Positions 9,169-19,181 of a stretch of DNA of 64,000 bases are shown here, in pieces. The notes under the pieces were generated by a model. The model was not told where the DNA came from, did not search any database, and was given only the letters and a program-made list of their open reading frames with translations. Origin of the DNA: Pirellulales bacterium. GTDB taxonomy: Bacteria > Planctomycetota > Planctomycetia > Pirellulales > Lacipirellulaceae. Made by a program: the position numbers and the translations under genes. The stretch's first letter is position 1. The number at the start of each line of letters is the position of its first letter. The stretch is taken from positions 1,612,001-1,676,000 of the forward strand of contig JALHQZ010000002.1 in the NCBI GenBank assembly GCA_022841705.1. Direction: 5' to 3'.

Positions 9169-9861
9169 TCACATTGCGTTATCGACAATTTGGCTTTGAT
9201 CGACGGCAAATCGAGCGGGGTTCTTCCACGCGAGCGGCCAGTGCGACAAGCGTTGTACGGCTCCGCGACACCAACCAAGTGTCACGCCAAGCGACCTGAC
9301 GGCAAAGACTGAGCCGATCTGCCGCGCATTTTGTCGTGCGTGCGCTCTTCGGGAGTTTTCATTCCCCATCGCCACTCCCAACAGAATCCGACGCACTTCC
9401 GTGCGGCGAAGTTCATCGCAGAGGAACTGGAGCAAACGCCCGTAGATTCCACGATTACAAAAGTCCGATTTCACCACGGCAGCAAACAACCACACTTCAC
9501 ACGGTTGTAACAGGAACTGAATACCAAGCTCGCGCTCTTCGAATGAGTCACACGCAATCCAAGCACACCCAATCGCTTGGCCATCGTAATAGGCGGCGGC
9601 GACTCTCCGCATCTTTGGATCGAACTCCGCGATTGTCTGAGGGTTCGCAACAGACGCCAAGGTGGCTGCTTCGGCTTGACCGTTAATCCACTTGAACTGG
9701 CAGTCGAGTTGCTCCGTCCGTATGCGATTTCTTTCTGTCTCCGCTAACGGCTCGACAAGTTCGATCTCGTAGATTCCAAACGGCCTCGCCCGCAAGAGCC
9801 AAGCCGGCAGCCGGTTGAGGAGTCGTTTTGCTGAACGATACAGAAAGGGTCGAAAAGTCAT
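9169..9861 (-). CDS. GNAT-like N-acetyltransferase
   Basis: A 230-residue soluble protein. The central part has a GNAT-like order: a beta strand with YYDGQAIGCAWI, then WLFAAVVKSDFCNRGIYGRL, which resembles the strand 4 plus acetyl-CoA pyrophosphate loop region (Q/R-x-x-G-x-G/A, here CNRGIYG), followed by a helix (LLQFLCDELRR) and a strand with ILLGVAMGNENS. The N-terminal about 60 residues do not match anything I know. It is isolated between the two divergent metal arms. Substrate unknown. Confidence 0.6.
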   Translation of the reverse strand: MTFRPFLYRSAKRLLNRLPAWLLRARPFGIYEIELVEPLAETERNRIRTEQLDCQFKWINGQAEAATLASVANPQTIAEFDPKMRRVAAAYYDGQAIGCAWIACDSFEERELGIQFLLQPCEVWLFAAVVKSDFCNRGIYGRLLQFLCDELRRTEVRRILLGVAMGNENSRRAHARQNARQIGSVFAVRSLGVTLGWCRGAVQRLSHWPLAWKNPARFAVDQSQIVDNAM

Positions 9862-10272
9862 TAAGATTGGCTACCGCAGAAACGACCCGAACTGGGCTGT
9901 GACTTATTTCACAATTAAGACGCCCGACCCGATTATCCGAAAGTCGATTACCCCCTTAGCTTAGTGAACAACTCGATTCCTGTGACTCCAGCACTGATTG
10001 ATGAACTTTGCGAGTATCTGTATCTCAGGTGTCGTATTTGCCCGCGATGAATGCATCGCTATGAGCAATCTCAAGCAATCCATTACCTCCACTGCGACTT
10101 TGTCGCTTATGGATGTTTCGGTAACGTTTTCGGGCTTGATTGAGCGGGCGAAGGGCTGCGAATCGTGTTGTTTTTGAGCGAGATTGCTTTTTCTGTCCTG
10201 GATTGGGTAAACTGAAGCAGCGGAAAAGCCGATCGCAACGAATAGCACAGCTCCGTTAGTTCGAGACTCTCG
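9862..10272. other. Intergenic stretch, no gene supported
   Basis: 411 bases between the GNAT-like gene and the plus-strand metal arm. A 109-codon minus-strand frame (9961-10290) has no protein-like pattern and overlaps the start of the next gene, so I do not call it. The stretch must hold the promoter for the 10273 transcript and probably for the 9861 gene, but I cannot identify promoter boxes or an operator with confidence. Confidence 0.4.
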
Positions 10273-10758
10273 ATGTCCTGGCAACTCCATAAACTGAAGC
10301 GCTTGATCGCCGCGTGCGGCGTTGCGCTGATGCTTTTGGATTCAGGACAGCAGGTTCACGCGCTGTGCCAGTTGACCGGTTGTCAGCCGCGGTGCGAAGC
10401 GCAGGCCAACGACGATTGTTGCCAGCATACTGGTCAGAAAAGTTGTCAGCGCCGCGCGCGTCCAACGAATCACGGCCCAGCTTTGCTGGCGGTGCATTCG
10501 TGCTGCCAGCACTCTTCGCACGCGCCTCGTTGCCCAGCCCCCGAGAATTGTGTTTGCTGTCAGTCTTCACCGGTGGCGTTGCAGTCGGCGGTAACGGTGA
10601 CCCCGTCCGACGTGGATTTGTGCTACGCGGTCCATCAGCTTGACGACCTTACGGCAAGCTTCAGCGCAAGCGATTCTTGCTGGGTGGCGTCCCGGAACTG
10701 TAAGCGAGACACGCACGCACTCGCAACGTGTGTGCGGTTGTGCCGATTCTTGGTGTGA
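10273..10758 (+). CDS. Cys-rich secreted protein
   Basis: A 161-residue protein with a hydrophobic N-terminal segment (about residues 10-30, signal peptide or anchor), followed by many Cys pairs (CQLTGCQPRC, DDCCQHTGQKSC, HSCCQHSSH, CVCCQSS). The spacing is irregular and not that of a known fold. The Cys density suggests metal capture after export. Comparable proteins flank the other modules of the island (8405, 19700). No clear Shine-Dalgarno sequence. First gene of the plus-strand arm, 169 bases before the HMA-domain gene. Confidence 0.55.
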   Translation: MSWQLHKLKRLIAACGVALMLLDSGQQVHALCQLTGCQPRCEAQANDDCCQHTGQKSCQRRARPTNHGPALLAVHSCCQHSSHAPRCPAPENCVCCQSSPVALQSAVTVTPSDVDLCYAVHQLDDLTASFSASDSCWVASRNCKRDTHALATCVRLCRFLV

Positions 10759-10927
10759 GCTTTGACTCCCCCTTCTTCTTCCGCGTAATCCTGCTCGGTG
10801 ATTTGTCCGGCGCAGAGATTCTTTACGCGGCTTACTGGCGAAACACGATTGCCCGCAAAGCTCACATTGTTGTGCTGCTGCGCGCTATCTCGCTTTATCC
10901 ACTCAAAACTTAACCGGAGAAGTTGCC

Positions 10928-11608
10928 ATGCGAACAATCGGTTTACCCGTCCGCGGCGTGCGAATGGCGATGTTGGCCATGCTCACACTCGGCCTTGCCA
11001 CCCGTTGTCAGACGGTGGCCGCTGCCGAAGTGGTGACCTGCGAAATCACCGCGGATGAAATGTGCTGCGGCGGCTGTGCAAAAAAGGTTGCAGGCCAGCT
11101 TTACACGGCGCCCGGCGTGACGAACGTGACCGCCAATGTGGCTGCCAGAACAGTGGTGGTAACGGCCCAGCCGAACCCCAAACTCACCCTGGAAAAGCTC
11201 TGGAACGCCGTCGAGAAGGGGAACGGTAAACCTTCGCGGCTGGTCTTTAGCGGTTACGTCTACAACCTCAAACGAACCCCCGATTTGAGCCCCGACCAGC
11301 AGCCAACGCCCGGCGTTTACACGCTGGTGATTGCCGAGCTGCAAGCAGGTGAGTCTGCCGATCGGATCGCCAAAGTGCTGTATGGCATTCGTGGGGTTAG
11401 CAAAATCAGCATCGATGCGCCGAACAGCGCGTTGATCGTCGAGCCCGCCGCGGATGTCGCGCTGTCGCCGTGGTTGCTAATGACCGCCGTCCAACAGGCT
11501 AAGTCGCAACCAGTCGAAATCACTGGCCCGTTCGGCCGGTTCACAATTGAAGCGGACGAAACCACGCAGGTTTCGGCCCGCCCCTCTCAACAAGGAGCAA
11601 GTCGATGA
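10928..11608 (+). CDS. Exported HMA-domain protein
   Basis: A 226-residue protein with signal peptide (AMLAMLTLGLATRCQTVAAA), then a heavy-metal-associated domain (about residues 35-100) with the binding loop EMCCGGCAKKV, Cys at 46, 47 and 50. A second domain with similar secondary structure (GVYTLVIAELQAGES onward) lacks the Cys pair. A periplasmic metallochaperone role is likely; HMA domains bind Cu(I), Zn(II) or related ions. GGAGA lies before the ATG. Its stop overlaps the start of the following lipoprotein gene (ATGA), so the two are translationally coupled. Confidence 0.8.
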   Translation: MRTIGLPVRGVRMAMLAMLTLGLATRCQTVAAAEVVTCEITADEMCCGGCAKKVAGQLYTAPGVTNVTANVAARTVVVTAQPNPKLTLEKLWNAVEKGNGKPSRLVFSGYVYNLKRTPDLSPDQQPTPGVYTLVIAELQAGESADRIAKVLYGIRGVSKISIDAPNSALIVEPAADVALSPWLLMTAVQQAKSQPVEITGPFGRFTIEADETTQVSARPSQQGASR

Positions 11609-12135
11609 AAGTCTTAGTTTCAACCCTGCTGCTTTCGGTCGCCACGATCGCGCTGACGGGATGCGGTAGCTCTTCATCTTCGGGCGAATTGGCTCAGGTC
11701 ACGCCAGTGTCGATTGACGGCTCGAAGTTCATCCTTACCGAAGAGCCAGACGATGCCGTGGGCGTCATCGAAGCGCGCGAGTCCGCCGAGAATGGCGCTC
11801 CGGTCGTCGTGGTTGGTCGCATCGGCGGCTCGGTCAATCCGTGGATTCAAGGTCGCGCCGCATTCCTGCTGCTCGATGCTTCAATGTCGGTGGTGGCCGA
11901 AGGCCAGGATAGTGGCGGTCCCGAGCTTTGCACCGGCGATTGCTGCGAGTCGGAGCGCGCGGGCTGCACCACGTTGGTGAAGGTCGTCGATGCGGAAGGC
12001 AAGCTGGTGGCCGCTGATTCGCGGCAACTGCTGGGCGTTGCCGAGAACGACTTCGTTGTCGTGCGCGGCAAAGTCAACAAGGACGAAAGTGGCAACATCA
12101 TCGTCCTGGCCGATGGCGTGTTCGTGCGGCGGTAG
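11605..12135 (+). CDS. Lipoprotein with CTGDCC cysteine cluster
   Basis: A 176-residue predicted lipoprotein (lipobox IALTGC, followed by a Gly/Ser linker). The middle carries the cluster ELCTGDCCESERAGC. The C-terminal beta-rich part (NDFVVVRGKVN then IIVLADGVFVR) has the look of an OB-type barrel. It overlaps the HMA protein gene by four bases and is followed by the exporter genes, so it probably belongs to the same envelope machinery. The function is not known; the Cys cluster suggests metal or disulfide chemistry. Confidence 0.65.
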   Translation: MKVLVSTLLLSVATIALTGCGSSSSSGELAQVTPVSIDGSKFILTEEPDDAVGVIEARESAENGAPVVVVGRIGGSVNPWIQGRAAFLLLDASMSVVAEGQDSGGPELCTGDCCESERAGCTTLVKVVDAEGKLVAADSRQLLGVAENDFVVVRGKVNKDESGNIIVLADGVFVRR

Positions 12136-12171
12136 AGTAATTCCCAACTTCAACCTTTAACGGATGGTTCC

Positions 12172-13338
12172 ATGTTTCGCCGCTTGCTCCCTTGGGACTA
12201 CGGTGTCCGCAATTTGTTTCGCCGGCCGTCGCGCAGTGCGCTGACGCTCGGCGGGCTGTCGATTGTGGTGCTGCTGGTGCTGGTGGTCGTGGGATTTATC
12301 CGCGGGCTCGAAGCCTCACTGGCGGCGACGGGTAACGCCAATGTGATGTTGGTCTACGCGATTTCGTCGGGCTCGGACATTGAAAACTCCGCCGTGCCGG
12401 GGCGAACTCCGGCGCTCCTCTCGGCGAGTGTGGCGGGGGTGCGGCAGCGGCATGGCGTGAAGTACGTTTCGCCCGAGCTGTACTTGGGGACGCGAATGTC
12501 GATCGCCGATGGTCAGCAGGAAGGACTCGGATTGGTGCGGGGCGTCACCACCACGGCCCCGCTTGTGCGGCAGCAAGTGCAAATTGTCGAAGGCAATTGG
12601 CCGGGGCCGGGCGAAGTGCTGGTGGGCCGGCTGACTCACTCAAAGCTGGGGTTCGAGCGAGAGGCGCTGGCCGTTGGCCAGAGCCTGGAGTTCGATGGCC
12701 GCAAATGGACGGTTAGCGGCGTCTTTGCCGCGGGCGGGGCGGCTTATGAATCGGAAGTGTGGTGTCCGCTGGCGGATTTGCAAACCACGCTCAAGCGGCA
12801 GGACCTGAGCCTCGTGGCGGTGGCGATGGAAACGCTCGACGCGGCCGCGGATGTCGACCTGTTCTGCCGCGAGCGGATTGATCTGGAACTCAAAGCGGTT
12901 TCCGAAGTGGGCTACTACGCCGATTTGCAGAAGCACTACAAGCCGGTGCGCATGCTCGGGTGGGTGGTGGTCTGCTTGGTGGCAGGATCGGGCGTCTTCG
13001 CGGGACTGAACACCATGTATGGGGCGGTGGTGGGCCGCATTCGCGAGCTCGCCACGCTGCAAGCGATTGGCTATCGACGCCGCGCGATTCTGCTCACGCT
13101 GATTCAGGAGGCGACGCTGCTCTCCTGTGGCGGAGCGCTCGTGGCGTGCGCGCTGGGGCTACTGTTTATTAACGGCACAGCGATTAGGTTTACGATGGGC
13201 GCCTTCATGCTGCGGGTCGATAGCGTGGGGATTGCGATCGCTTGTACGACCGCCATTGTGTTGGGAGTTGTCGGCGCCTTACCCCCGGCGGCCAAGGCGA
13301 TGCGACTGCCTGTTGTCGAAGCGATTAAGGCCATTTAG
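12172..13338 (+). CDS. MacB/FtsX-type ABC transporter permease (first)
   Basis: A 388-residue permease with the MacB-like layout: one N-terminal membrane helix after [15 protein letters not shown], a periplasmic domain (about residues 50-250), then three C-terminal helices with the FtsX block [19 protein letters not shown]. It lacks its own ATPase domain. It is followed after 14 bases by an HlyD-type adaptor, then an ATPase and a second permease, so the active unit is probably a heterodimer of the two permeases with two copies of the ATPase. MacB-type systems export from the periplasmic side by mechanotransmission; the substrate here is unknown. Confidence 0.87.
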   Translation: MFRRLLPWDYGVRNLFRRPSRSALTLGGLSIVVLLVLVVVGFIRGLEASLAATGNANVMLVYAISSGSDIENSAVPGRTPALLSASVAGVRQRHGVKYVSPELYLGTRMSIADGQQEGLGLVRGVTTTAPLVRQQVQIVEGNWPGPGEVLVGRLTHSKLGFEREALAVGQSLEFDGRKWTVSGVFAAGGAAYESEVWCPLADLQTTLKRQDLSLVAVAMETLDAAADVDLFCRERIDLELKAVSEVGYYADLQKHYKPVRMLGWVVVCLVAGSGVFAGLNTMYGAVVGRIRELATLQAIGYRRRAILLTLIQEATLLSCGGALVACALGLLFINGTAIRFTMGAFMLRVDSVGIAIACTTAIVLGVVGALPPAAKAMRLPVVEAIKAI

Positions 13339-13352
13339 TTGGAACATTTCCG

Positions 13353-15017
13353 ATGAGCAAAACCTCAACTTCTTCTGTGGCTGCCGCTGATTCAGCGCCG
13401 GAGGCGATTGATCTCAGTCAGCTCGCCATTAAACGTGGCTCTGCAGCGCCGCCGGCGCTCAAGACCCGTCGGAAATGGTTGACCCGCTATGTGCTGCCGG
13501 GCGCGATCGTGGTCGGCTTCGTCAGCCTGTTCGGCTGGGCCGCCCAAGAGAGTTTTATGCCGTCGCAAGCGGTGACCATCACACCCGTCATCGTCACGCG
13601 GGCCGAAGTTCAGCAGGCGGGCACCCCGCTCTTTCAAGCGGCGGGTTGGATTGAACCGCGTCCGACCGCGGTGATTGTCCCCGCCTTGGCGCCGGGCGTG
13701 GTCGAGAAGGTGTTCGTCGTCGAAGGCCAAGTGGTCGAACAGGGCCAACCCGTCGCCACGCTGAACGATGTGGATGCCAAGCTCGTGCTCCAGCAAGCCG
13801 AAGCCAGTTTTCGATTGTTTGATGCGGAAGTTCAGAATGCCGAGGCGACTTTGATTGCGGCGCGCACGGCGCTGGAGAAACCCAACGATCTCAGAGCCGC
13901 CCTTGCCGATTCGGAATCGTTGCTGGCGGAAACCAACCTCACACTGGGAAACCTGCCGCATTTGATTCAAGCCGCCACGAACCGCCGGCAACTGGCCGCG
14001 GACAGCCTCGAACGCAAGCGAACGGCCGCCGACGCGCTCCCCGGCCGAGTGCTGCGCGAAGCGGAAGGGGAACTCGCGGCCGCCGATAGCGCGCTGGCGG
14101 AGCTTGAGTCGCGCGGCCCCACGTTAGTTTTGCAGGCGGCCGCCTTGGAACGCAAACGCGTCGCGCTCGCAGAGCAATTGCAACTCATGTCCGAGCCAAA
14201 ACGGGCGGTGGCGGGGGCTGAGGCGGCGCTCGCCGCAGCAAAAGCGCGGCGCGAGCAAGCACAACTCACGGTGGATGGGGCACGGATCACACTCGACCGC
14301 ATGACGATTCGCGCGCCAATGGCCGGGCGGGTGCTCACCGTTGATGCGCGGCCCGGCACGCGACTCGCCGGGATGGACCCTGCTTCGCAGCAAAGTTCCA
14401 GCGTGGTGCTGAGTCTCTACGACCCGCAGATGCTCCAGGTGCGAGTGGATGTCCGCCTGGAAGATGTGCCGCAAGTCCGCGTGGGTCAACCCGCCACCAT
14501 CGAGACCGCCGCGATTTCGGCGCCACTTTCAGGCTCCGTCTCCTGGGTGACAACGCGAGCGGACATTCAAAAAAACACCTTGCAAGTCAAGGTGGCAATC
14601 GACAATCCCCCGAGCGTCATCACCCCGGAGATGCTCGGCCAAGTGACGTTCCTGGCGGCGCCGCAAGAGAATCCCACCGAAGAGTCTGAGCAAGATCGGC
14701 TGCGAGTGTTGATCCCCCGCTCGCTGGTGGTGGAACACAACGGCGGCTCGGCGGTGTGGGTGGCGGACACGCTCCGGGGAGTGGCGCAACTGCAGCCCGT
14801 GCAATTCGGCAAAGCGGGGACGGAGCAACTTGTGGAAGTTGTCGAAGGCGTTGACCCCACCATGAAGCTCATCGTCGCGGGACGGGAAGCTGTGACCGCC
14901 GGGAAGCGGATTCGGATTACTGGTGAAGACGCCTCGTTCGGTTCAGCAAGTGGCGGCGGCGCCGGCGCTAGCGGAGTTTCCACCAGCAATGCCGTCGCTA
15001 GTCGGCCAACCAACTAA
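13353..15017 (+). CDS. HlyD-family periplasmic adaptor
   Basis: A 554-residue adaptor (MacA/HlyD type). One membrane helix near residues 48-66, then lipoyl half (APGVVEKVFVVEGQVVEQGQ), a long alpha-helical hairpin rich in Ala/Glu/Arg (about residues 145-310), second lipoyl half (IRAPMAGRVLTVDARPGT), beta-barrel and membrane-proximal domains. The hairpin is long, suited to reach an outer-membrane channel. It lies between the first permease and the ATPase. The TolC at 25873 could serve as its outer partner, as none is encoded closer. Confidence 0.88.
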   Translation: MSKTSTSSVAAADSAPEAIDLSQLAIKRGSAAPPALKTRRKWLTRYVLPGAIVVGFVSLFGWAAQESFMPSQAVTITPVIVTRAEVQQAGTPLFQAAGWIEPRPTAVIVPALAPGVVEKVFVVEGQVVEQGQPVATLNDVDAKLVLQQAEASFRLFDAEVQNAEATLIAARTALEKPNDLRAALADSESLLAETNLTLGNLPHLIQAATNRRQLAADSLERKRTAADALPGRVLREAEGELAAADSALAELESRGPTLVLQAAALERKRVALAEQLQLMSEPKRAVAGAEAALAAAKARREQAQLTVDGARITLDRMTIRAPMAGRVLTVDARPGTRLAGMDPASQQSSSVVLSLYDPQMLQVRVDVRLEDVPQVRVGQPATIETAAISAPLSGSVSWVTTRADIQKNTLQVKVAIDNPPSVITPEMLGQVTFLAAPQENPTEESEQDRLRVLIPRSLVVEHNGGSAVWVADTLRGVAQLQPVQFGKAGTEQLVEVVEGVDPTMKLIVAGREAVTAGKRIRITGEDASFGSASGGGAGASGVSTSNAVASRPTN

Positions 15018-15044
15018 AGTTCTAGCCCAGCAGGGAGAAATTAT

Positions 15045-15755
15045 ATGGCGCTCGTTGAAGTGATTGCTGTCAGTAAAGAGTACCAAAGCGGCGAAGAAAT
15101 CATTCGCCCGCTCGACGGGGTCAACCTGACCATTGGCGAAGGAGAGTTCGTCTCGCTCATGGGCGCCAGCGGCTCGGGCAAAAGCACGCTGCTGAATCTC
15201 GTCGCCGGGATCGATCAGGTCACCAGCGGGCGGATTGAAATCGCCGGCACGGACATTACACAACTCTCCCGGGGCAAACTCGCTGACTGGCGGGCGGCGC
15301 ATGTGGGTTACATTTTTCAAACGCACAATCTCATTCCCGTGCTCACCGCGTATGAGAATGTGGAACTGCCGCTGATGCTGCTGCCAATGTCCGCCGCCGA
15401 GCGCCGCAATCGCGTTGGCATCGCACTGGCGGCGGTTGACCTGACCAATCGCGCCGACCACTACCCGCGACAAATGTCGGGGGGGCAAGAACAGCGCGTC
15501 GGCATTGCCCGCGCAATTGTCGCCAATCCCACGATTGTCGTCGCCGACGAACCAACGGGAAGTCTCGACGACAACACCACCGAGCAGATTCTCACGCTGC
15601 TCCAGCGGGTGAATCGGGAACTTGGCATGACGCTGCTGATGGTCACCCACGATACGGACGCCGCCAGCCGCGCGACCCGCCAGCTTCGGCTGGAACGAAG
15701 CGAACTGTATGAAAACGGCACGCGCCTAGCGCCCCGCGCTTTGAGGACCGCCTAA
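15045..15755 (+). CDS. ABC transporter ATP-binding protein (LolD/MacB type)
   Basis: A 236-residue ATPase. Walker [10 protein letters not shown] at 40-48, Q-loop YIFQTHNL near 89-96, signature [13 protein letters not shown] at 144-156, Walker [13 protein letters not shown] at 164-175 and switch His in VTHD near 202. All key residues are intact. AGGGAGAA precedes the ATG. The stop codon abuts the start of the second permease without a gap. It powers the flanking FtsX-type permeases. Confidence 0.94.
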   Translation: MALVEVIAVSKEYQSGEEIIRPLDGVNLTIGEGEFVSLMGASGSGKSTLLNLVAGIDQVTSGRIEIAGTDITQLSRGKLADWRAAHVGYIFQTHNLIPVLTAYENVELPLMLLPMSAAERRNRVGIALAAVDLTNRADHYPRQMSGGQEQRVGIARAIVANPTIVVADEPTGSLDDNTTEQILTLLQRVNRELGMTLLMVTHDTDAASRATRQLRLERSELYENGTRLAPRALRTA

Positions 15756-16898
15756 ATGTTTGGACTTCTGCCGTACATTGTGAAGAGTCTGTGGCGGCAT
15801 CGCACCCGCAGCCTGCTGACGATCAGCGGCGCGGGGGTGGCGCTACTGGTGTTCTGCTTCGTCGGCGCGGTGCAGCATGGGCTGCTCGCGCTCACCGAGT
15901 CGCAGGAAGCGGGGAGCACACTCATCGTGTTTCAAGAAAATCGCTTCTGTCCGCAAAGCAGCAAGCTGCCCGAAGATTACAGCCGCACCATCGCCAAACT
16001 GCCGGGCGTGGCGGCCGTCGTGCCGATTAAAGTGTTCACGAACAACTGCCGCGCCAGTTTGGATTCCATCGTCTTTCAAGGAGTACGGCCGGAGCAGCTC
16101 AAGCAATTTCGCAAGCTCACGCTGCAAAGTGGTGGCTGGGATGGGTTTACTCGCCAAGGCGATGGCGCGCTGGTGGGGCAAGCCGTCGCGGGCCGGCGTA
16201 AACTGAAAGTCGGCGAGAAGTTCACGATTGGCGATGTGAGCGTCCAAGTCGCCGGAGTCTTCGCATCAAGCGACGCCGCAGAGGAAGCGCTGATCTTCAC
16301 GCATCTCGATTTTTTACAGCGCACCCGCGGCCAAAATGAAGCGGGGCTGGTCACCCAACTGGAAGTTCATCTCGCCGACGGTGCAAATCCCGACACGGTG
16401 GCTCAAGCGATCGACACCGAGTTTCACGCGGGGCCAGTAGCGACGACCACCCGCACCAAAGGAATGTTTCAAGCCGATACGCTCTCCGACCTCGCGGAGC
16501 TGATTGGTTTTATTCACTGGCTGGGATACGCCTGCGTGGCGCTAGTCTTGTCATTGGTCGCGACGACGACTGTCATGTCGGTGCAAGACCGGATCAAAGA
16601 ACACGCCGTGCTGCAAACCTTGGGTTTCCGACCGCTGCGGGTGTTCCGCTTGGTGGTGACCGAGAGCACGGTGCTGAGCATCGTAGGCGGCGGGCTCGGC
16701 GTCGCGGCGGGGCTGCTGTTTGTGGGATGGTCGGGGATGTCAATTGCGGCGGAGGGGGTAACAATCGCCTTCCGTCCTTCCTGGAGCATCGCTGTGCAGG
16801 GGCTGATCGCCTCGCTGGCAGTGGGACTCTTGGCGGGAATTGTCCCGGGTTGGCAGGCGGCACAGACGCAGATTGTCTCCGCGCTGCGGCATGGCTAA
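15756..16898 (+). CDS. MacB/FtsX-type ABC transporter permease (second)
   Basis: A 380-residue permease with the same plan as the one at 12172: N-terminal helix after [16 protein letters not shown], periplasmic domain, and three C-terminal helices with the FtsX block [22 protein letters not shown]. It starts directly after the ATPase stop. Sequence identity to the first permease is low outside the FtsX block, which fits an obligate heterodimer rather than a recent duplication. Confidence 0.87.
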   Translation: MFGLLPYIVKSLWRHRTRSLLTISGAGVALLVFCFVGAVQHGLLALTESQEAGSTLIVFQENRFCPQSSKLPEDYSRTIAKLPGVAAVVPIKVFTNNCRASLDSIVFQGVRPEQLKQFRKLTLQSGGWDGFTRQGDGALVGQAVAGRRKLKVGEKFTIGDVSVQVAGVFASSDAAEEALIFTHLDFLQRTRGQNEAGLVTQLEVHLADGANPDTVAQAIDTEFHAGPVATTTRTKGMFQADTLSDLAELIGFIHWLGYACVALVLSLVATTTVMSVQDRIKEHAVLQTLGFRPLRVFRLVVTESTVLSIVGGGLGVAAGLLFVGWSGMSIAAEGVTIAFRPSWSIAVQGLIASLAVGLLAGIVPGWQAAQTQIVSALRHG

Positions 16899-16939
16899 CG
16901 ACAGAGTTTTTTTGATTTCAACTCCGTGACTGATTCTTC

Positions 16940-19150
16940 ATGTCCACTTCCGTTGCCACAAACCGAACGCCGCCCGGCTCCGAAGATATTCGGCTGCGGA
17001 TCGGCGGCATGGACTGCGCGGAAGAAGTGATCCTGCTGAAGCGCGAGCTCGGCCCCCTGGTCGGCGATGTCAACCGGTTGCAATTCGATACGCTCAATCG
17101 CAAGCTCACTTTGCGCTCAGGCAGCCCGCGGATTTCGCCAGCGGAACTCATCGCCGCGGTCAACGAAACCGGCCTGAGCGCCGAAACGTGGACCGAGAGT
17201 TCCGCTGAAGGTGGCGGTGAGCGAGACCACGCCAGTCGCTGGCGCACCGTGCTGACCGCGCTCGCCGGCATCCTCGGCGGAAGCGGCCTCGCGGTTCATG
17301 CGTGGCTTGCCGGTGATTTTACTCAGGCGCTCGGGTCCGAAGGGATGGGGCTGCAAACCACCGTCCCGTGGCCTGCGATTCTGCTGTACCTGGGAGGGAT
17401 TATCGCGGGAGTGTGGTATGTGGCCCCGCGGGCGTGGCATTCGCTCAAGCGGCTCACGCCCGACATGAATCTGCTCATGTTCGTCGCCGTGTGCGGCGCG
17501 GCGGCGATTGGCGAATGGTTTGAAGCGGTCACCGTTTCGTTTTTGTTCTCGGTCTCACTGCTCCTCGAATCGTGGAGTGTCGGCCGGGCCCGCCGGGCGA
17601 TTGCGGCGCTGATGGATTTGGCGCCGGTCAAGGCGCGCACTCGGAACGAACAAGGGGCCGAGGTCGAAGTGGCCCCGGCGGAAGTGGCGATTGGGCAAGT
17701 ATTCTATGTGCGGCCCGGAGAACGGATTCCCCTCGACGGAAAAGTCCAAGCTGGCACGAGCGCCGTGAACCAAGCTCCCATCACGGGCGAAAGTGTGCCG
17801 GTCGACAAGACTGTCGGCGACGGCGTCTTCGCGGGGACTATCAACGGCGATGGCGCCTTGGAAGTCGCCTGCACCAAGCCGGCGAACGACACCACGTTGG
17901 CCCGCATCATCCATCTGGTTGAAGAAGCACAGTCGAATCGCGCGCCGTCAGAGCAGTGGGTCGAAACCTTCGCGCGGTACTACACCCCGATTGTGATGAT
18001 CGCGGCCGTGCTGCTGCTCATCATCCCGCTGCTGGTGTTTGGCAGTGCGTGGGGCCCCTCGCTCTACCGCTCGCTGGTGCTGCTGGTAATTGCGTGTCCC
18101 TGCGCGCTGGTGATCTCCACACCGGTAACCATCGTCGCGGCGCTCGCTTCGGCGGCGCGCAACGGTGTGCTTATCAAAGGTGGCGTCTTCGTCGAAGCCC
18201 CCGCCCACCTGAAAGCGATTGCGATGGACAAAACGGGCACGCTGACCGAAGGCAAACCCTCGGTGCAGCAAGTCATTCCGCTCGCCGAACATTCCGAAGC
18301 AGAACTCCTAATTCGGGCCGCGTCACTGGAAGCACAGAGTGACCACCCACTAGCGCGGGCAATCCTCGCCGCCGCTCGTGAGCGAAAACTCGAACTGCTG
18401 CCCGTCGATAAGTTTCAGATCATCCAGGGCAAAGGCGCACAAGGCGTTCTCAGTGGCAAGTTGTTTTGGGTCGGCTCGCATCGCTATCTCGAAGAACGCG
18501 GGCAAGAGACACCCGAGGTCCATCAGCAACTTGAGGCGCTGCAAGAGGAAGGAAACTCCATTGTGGTGGTGGGGAATGAGCAGCATGTGTGCGGCTACAT
18601 CTCGCTCATCGACGCGTTGCGCCCCACGGCCAAGCAAACCCTGAGTGAACTCACGGCGCTGGGTGTTGAGCACATCGTCATGCTGACGGGGGACAACTCC
18701 GGAACGGCCAAGACAATTGCGGGCCAAGTGGGCATCTCAGAAGTTCACGCCGAGCTGTTACCGGAAGAAAAAGTGACTCGCGTGGGTGAATTGGTTGACA
18801 AATATGGCCAAGTCGCGATGATCGGCGATGGCGTGAACGACGCCCCCGCGCTGGCGCGAGCCAGCATCGGCGTCGCGATGGGCGCCGCCGGTAGCGATGC
18901 GGCGATTGAAACGGCGGACATTGCGCTGATGTCTGACAACTTGGCGAAGTTGCCCTGGCTGATCAAGCATTCCCGCAAGGCGCTCGCTGTGATTCGGCAG
19001 AACATCGTCCTCTCACTCGTGGTGAAAGCGGCGTTCGTGGTGCTCACGATGTTTGGCTACGCGTCCCTGTGGGCCGCGATTATGGCCGATATGGGAGCTT
19101 CGCTGGTGGTGATCGCCAACGGGTTGCGTTTATTGCGAGATCACAACTAG
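16940..19150 (+). CDS. P1B-type heavy-metal ATPase, Zn/Cd/Pb class (ZntA/CadA-like)
   Basis: A 736-residue ATP-driven cation exporter in the inner membrane. Order: N-terminal HMA-like domain (LRIGGMDCAEEV, residues 19-30), membrane helices, actuator TGES loop (ITGESVP), CPC metal site at 386-388, phosphorylated Asp in DKTGTLTEG (D430), hinge GDGVNDAPAL and a last helix with MADMGASLVVIANGLRLL. The Asp in that last helix plus CPC is the pattern of the Zn/Cd/Pb subclass. The HMA loop has only one Cys (GMDCAEE instead of GMDCxxC); an acidic residue may replace the second ligand. It lies 41 bases after the second permease. A fossil of a similar 3' end lies at 19564-19611. Confidence 0.95.
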   Translation: MSTSVATNRTPPGSEDIRLRIGGMDCAEEVILLKRELGPLVGDVNRLQFDTLNRKLTLRSGSPRISPAELIAAVNETGLSAETWTESSAEGGGERDHASRWRTVLTALAGILGGSGLAVHAWLAGDFTQALGSEGMGLQTTVPWPAILLYLGGIIAGVWYVAPRAWHSLKRLTPDMNLLMFVAVCGAAAIGEWFEAVTVSFLFSVSLLLESWSVGRARRAIAALMDLAPVKARTRNEQGAEVEVAPAEVAIGQVFYVRPGERIPLDGKVQAGTSAVNQAPITGESVPVDKTVGDGVFAGTINGDGALEVACTKPANDTTLARIIHLVEEAQSNRAPSEQWVETFARYYTPIVMIAAVLLLIIPLLVFGSAWGPSLYRSLVLLVIACPCALVISTPVTIVAALASAARNGVLIKGGVFVEAPAHLKAIAMDKTGTLTEGKPSVQQVIPLAEHSEAELLIRAASLEAQSDHPLARAILAAARERKLELLPVDKFQIIQGKGAQGVLSGKLFWVGSHRYLEERGQETPEVHQQLEALQEEGNSIVVVGNEQHVCGYISLIDALRPTAKQTLSELTALGVEHIVMLTGDNSGTAKTIAGQVGISEVHAELLPEEKVTRVGELVDKYGQVAMIGDGVNDAPALARASIGVAMGAAGSDAAIETADIALMSDNLAKLPWLIKHSRKALAVIRQNIVLSLVVKAAFVVLTMFGYASLWAAIMADMGASLVVIANGLRLLRDHN

Positions 19151-19181
19151 GTTGTGGTGCGAACGGAGTGGTGATTTTCGG

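Noticed and set aside
9961..10290. 109-codon minus-strand frame between the metal arms
   Set aside because: Overlaps the start of the Cys-rich gene, has no protein-like pattern and no ribosome binding site.
13392..13991. 199-codon minus-strand frame opposite the HlyD adaptor gene
   Set aside because: Antisense of a well-supported gene; low-complexity Arg/Gly content and no motif.
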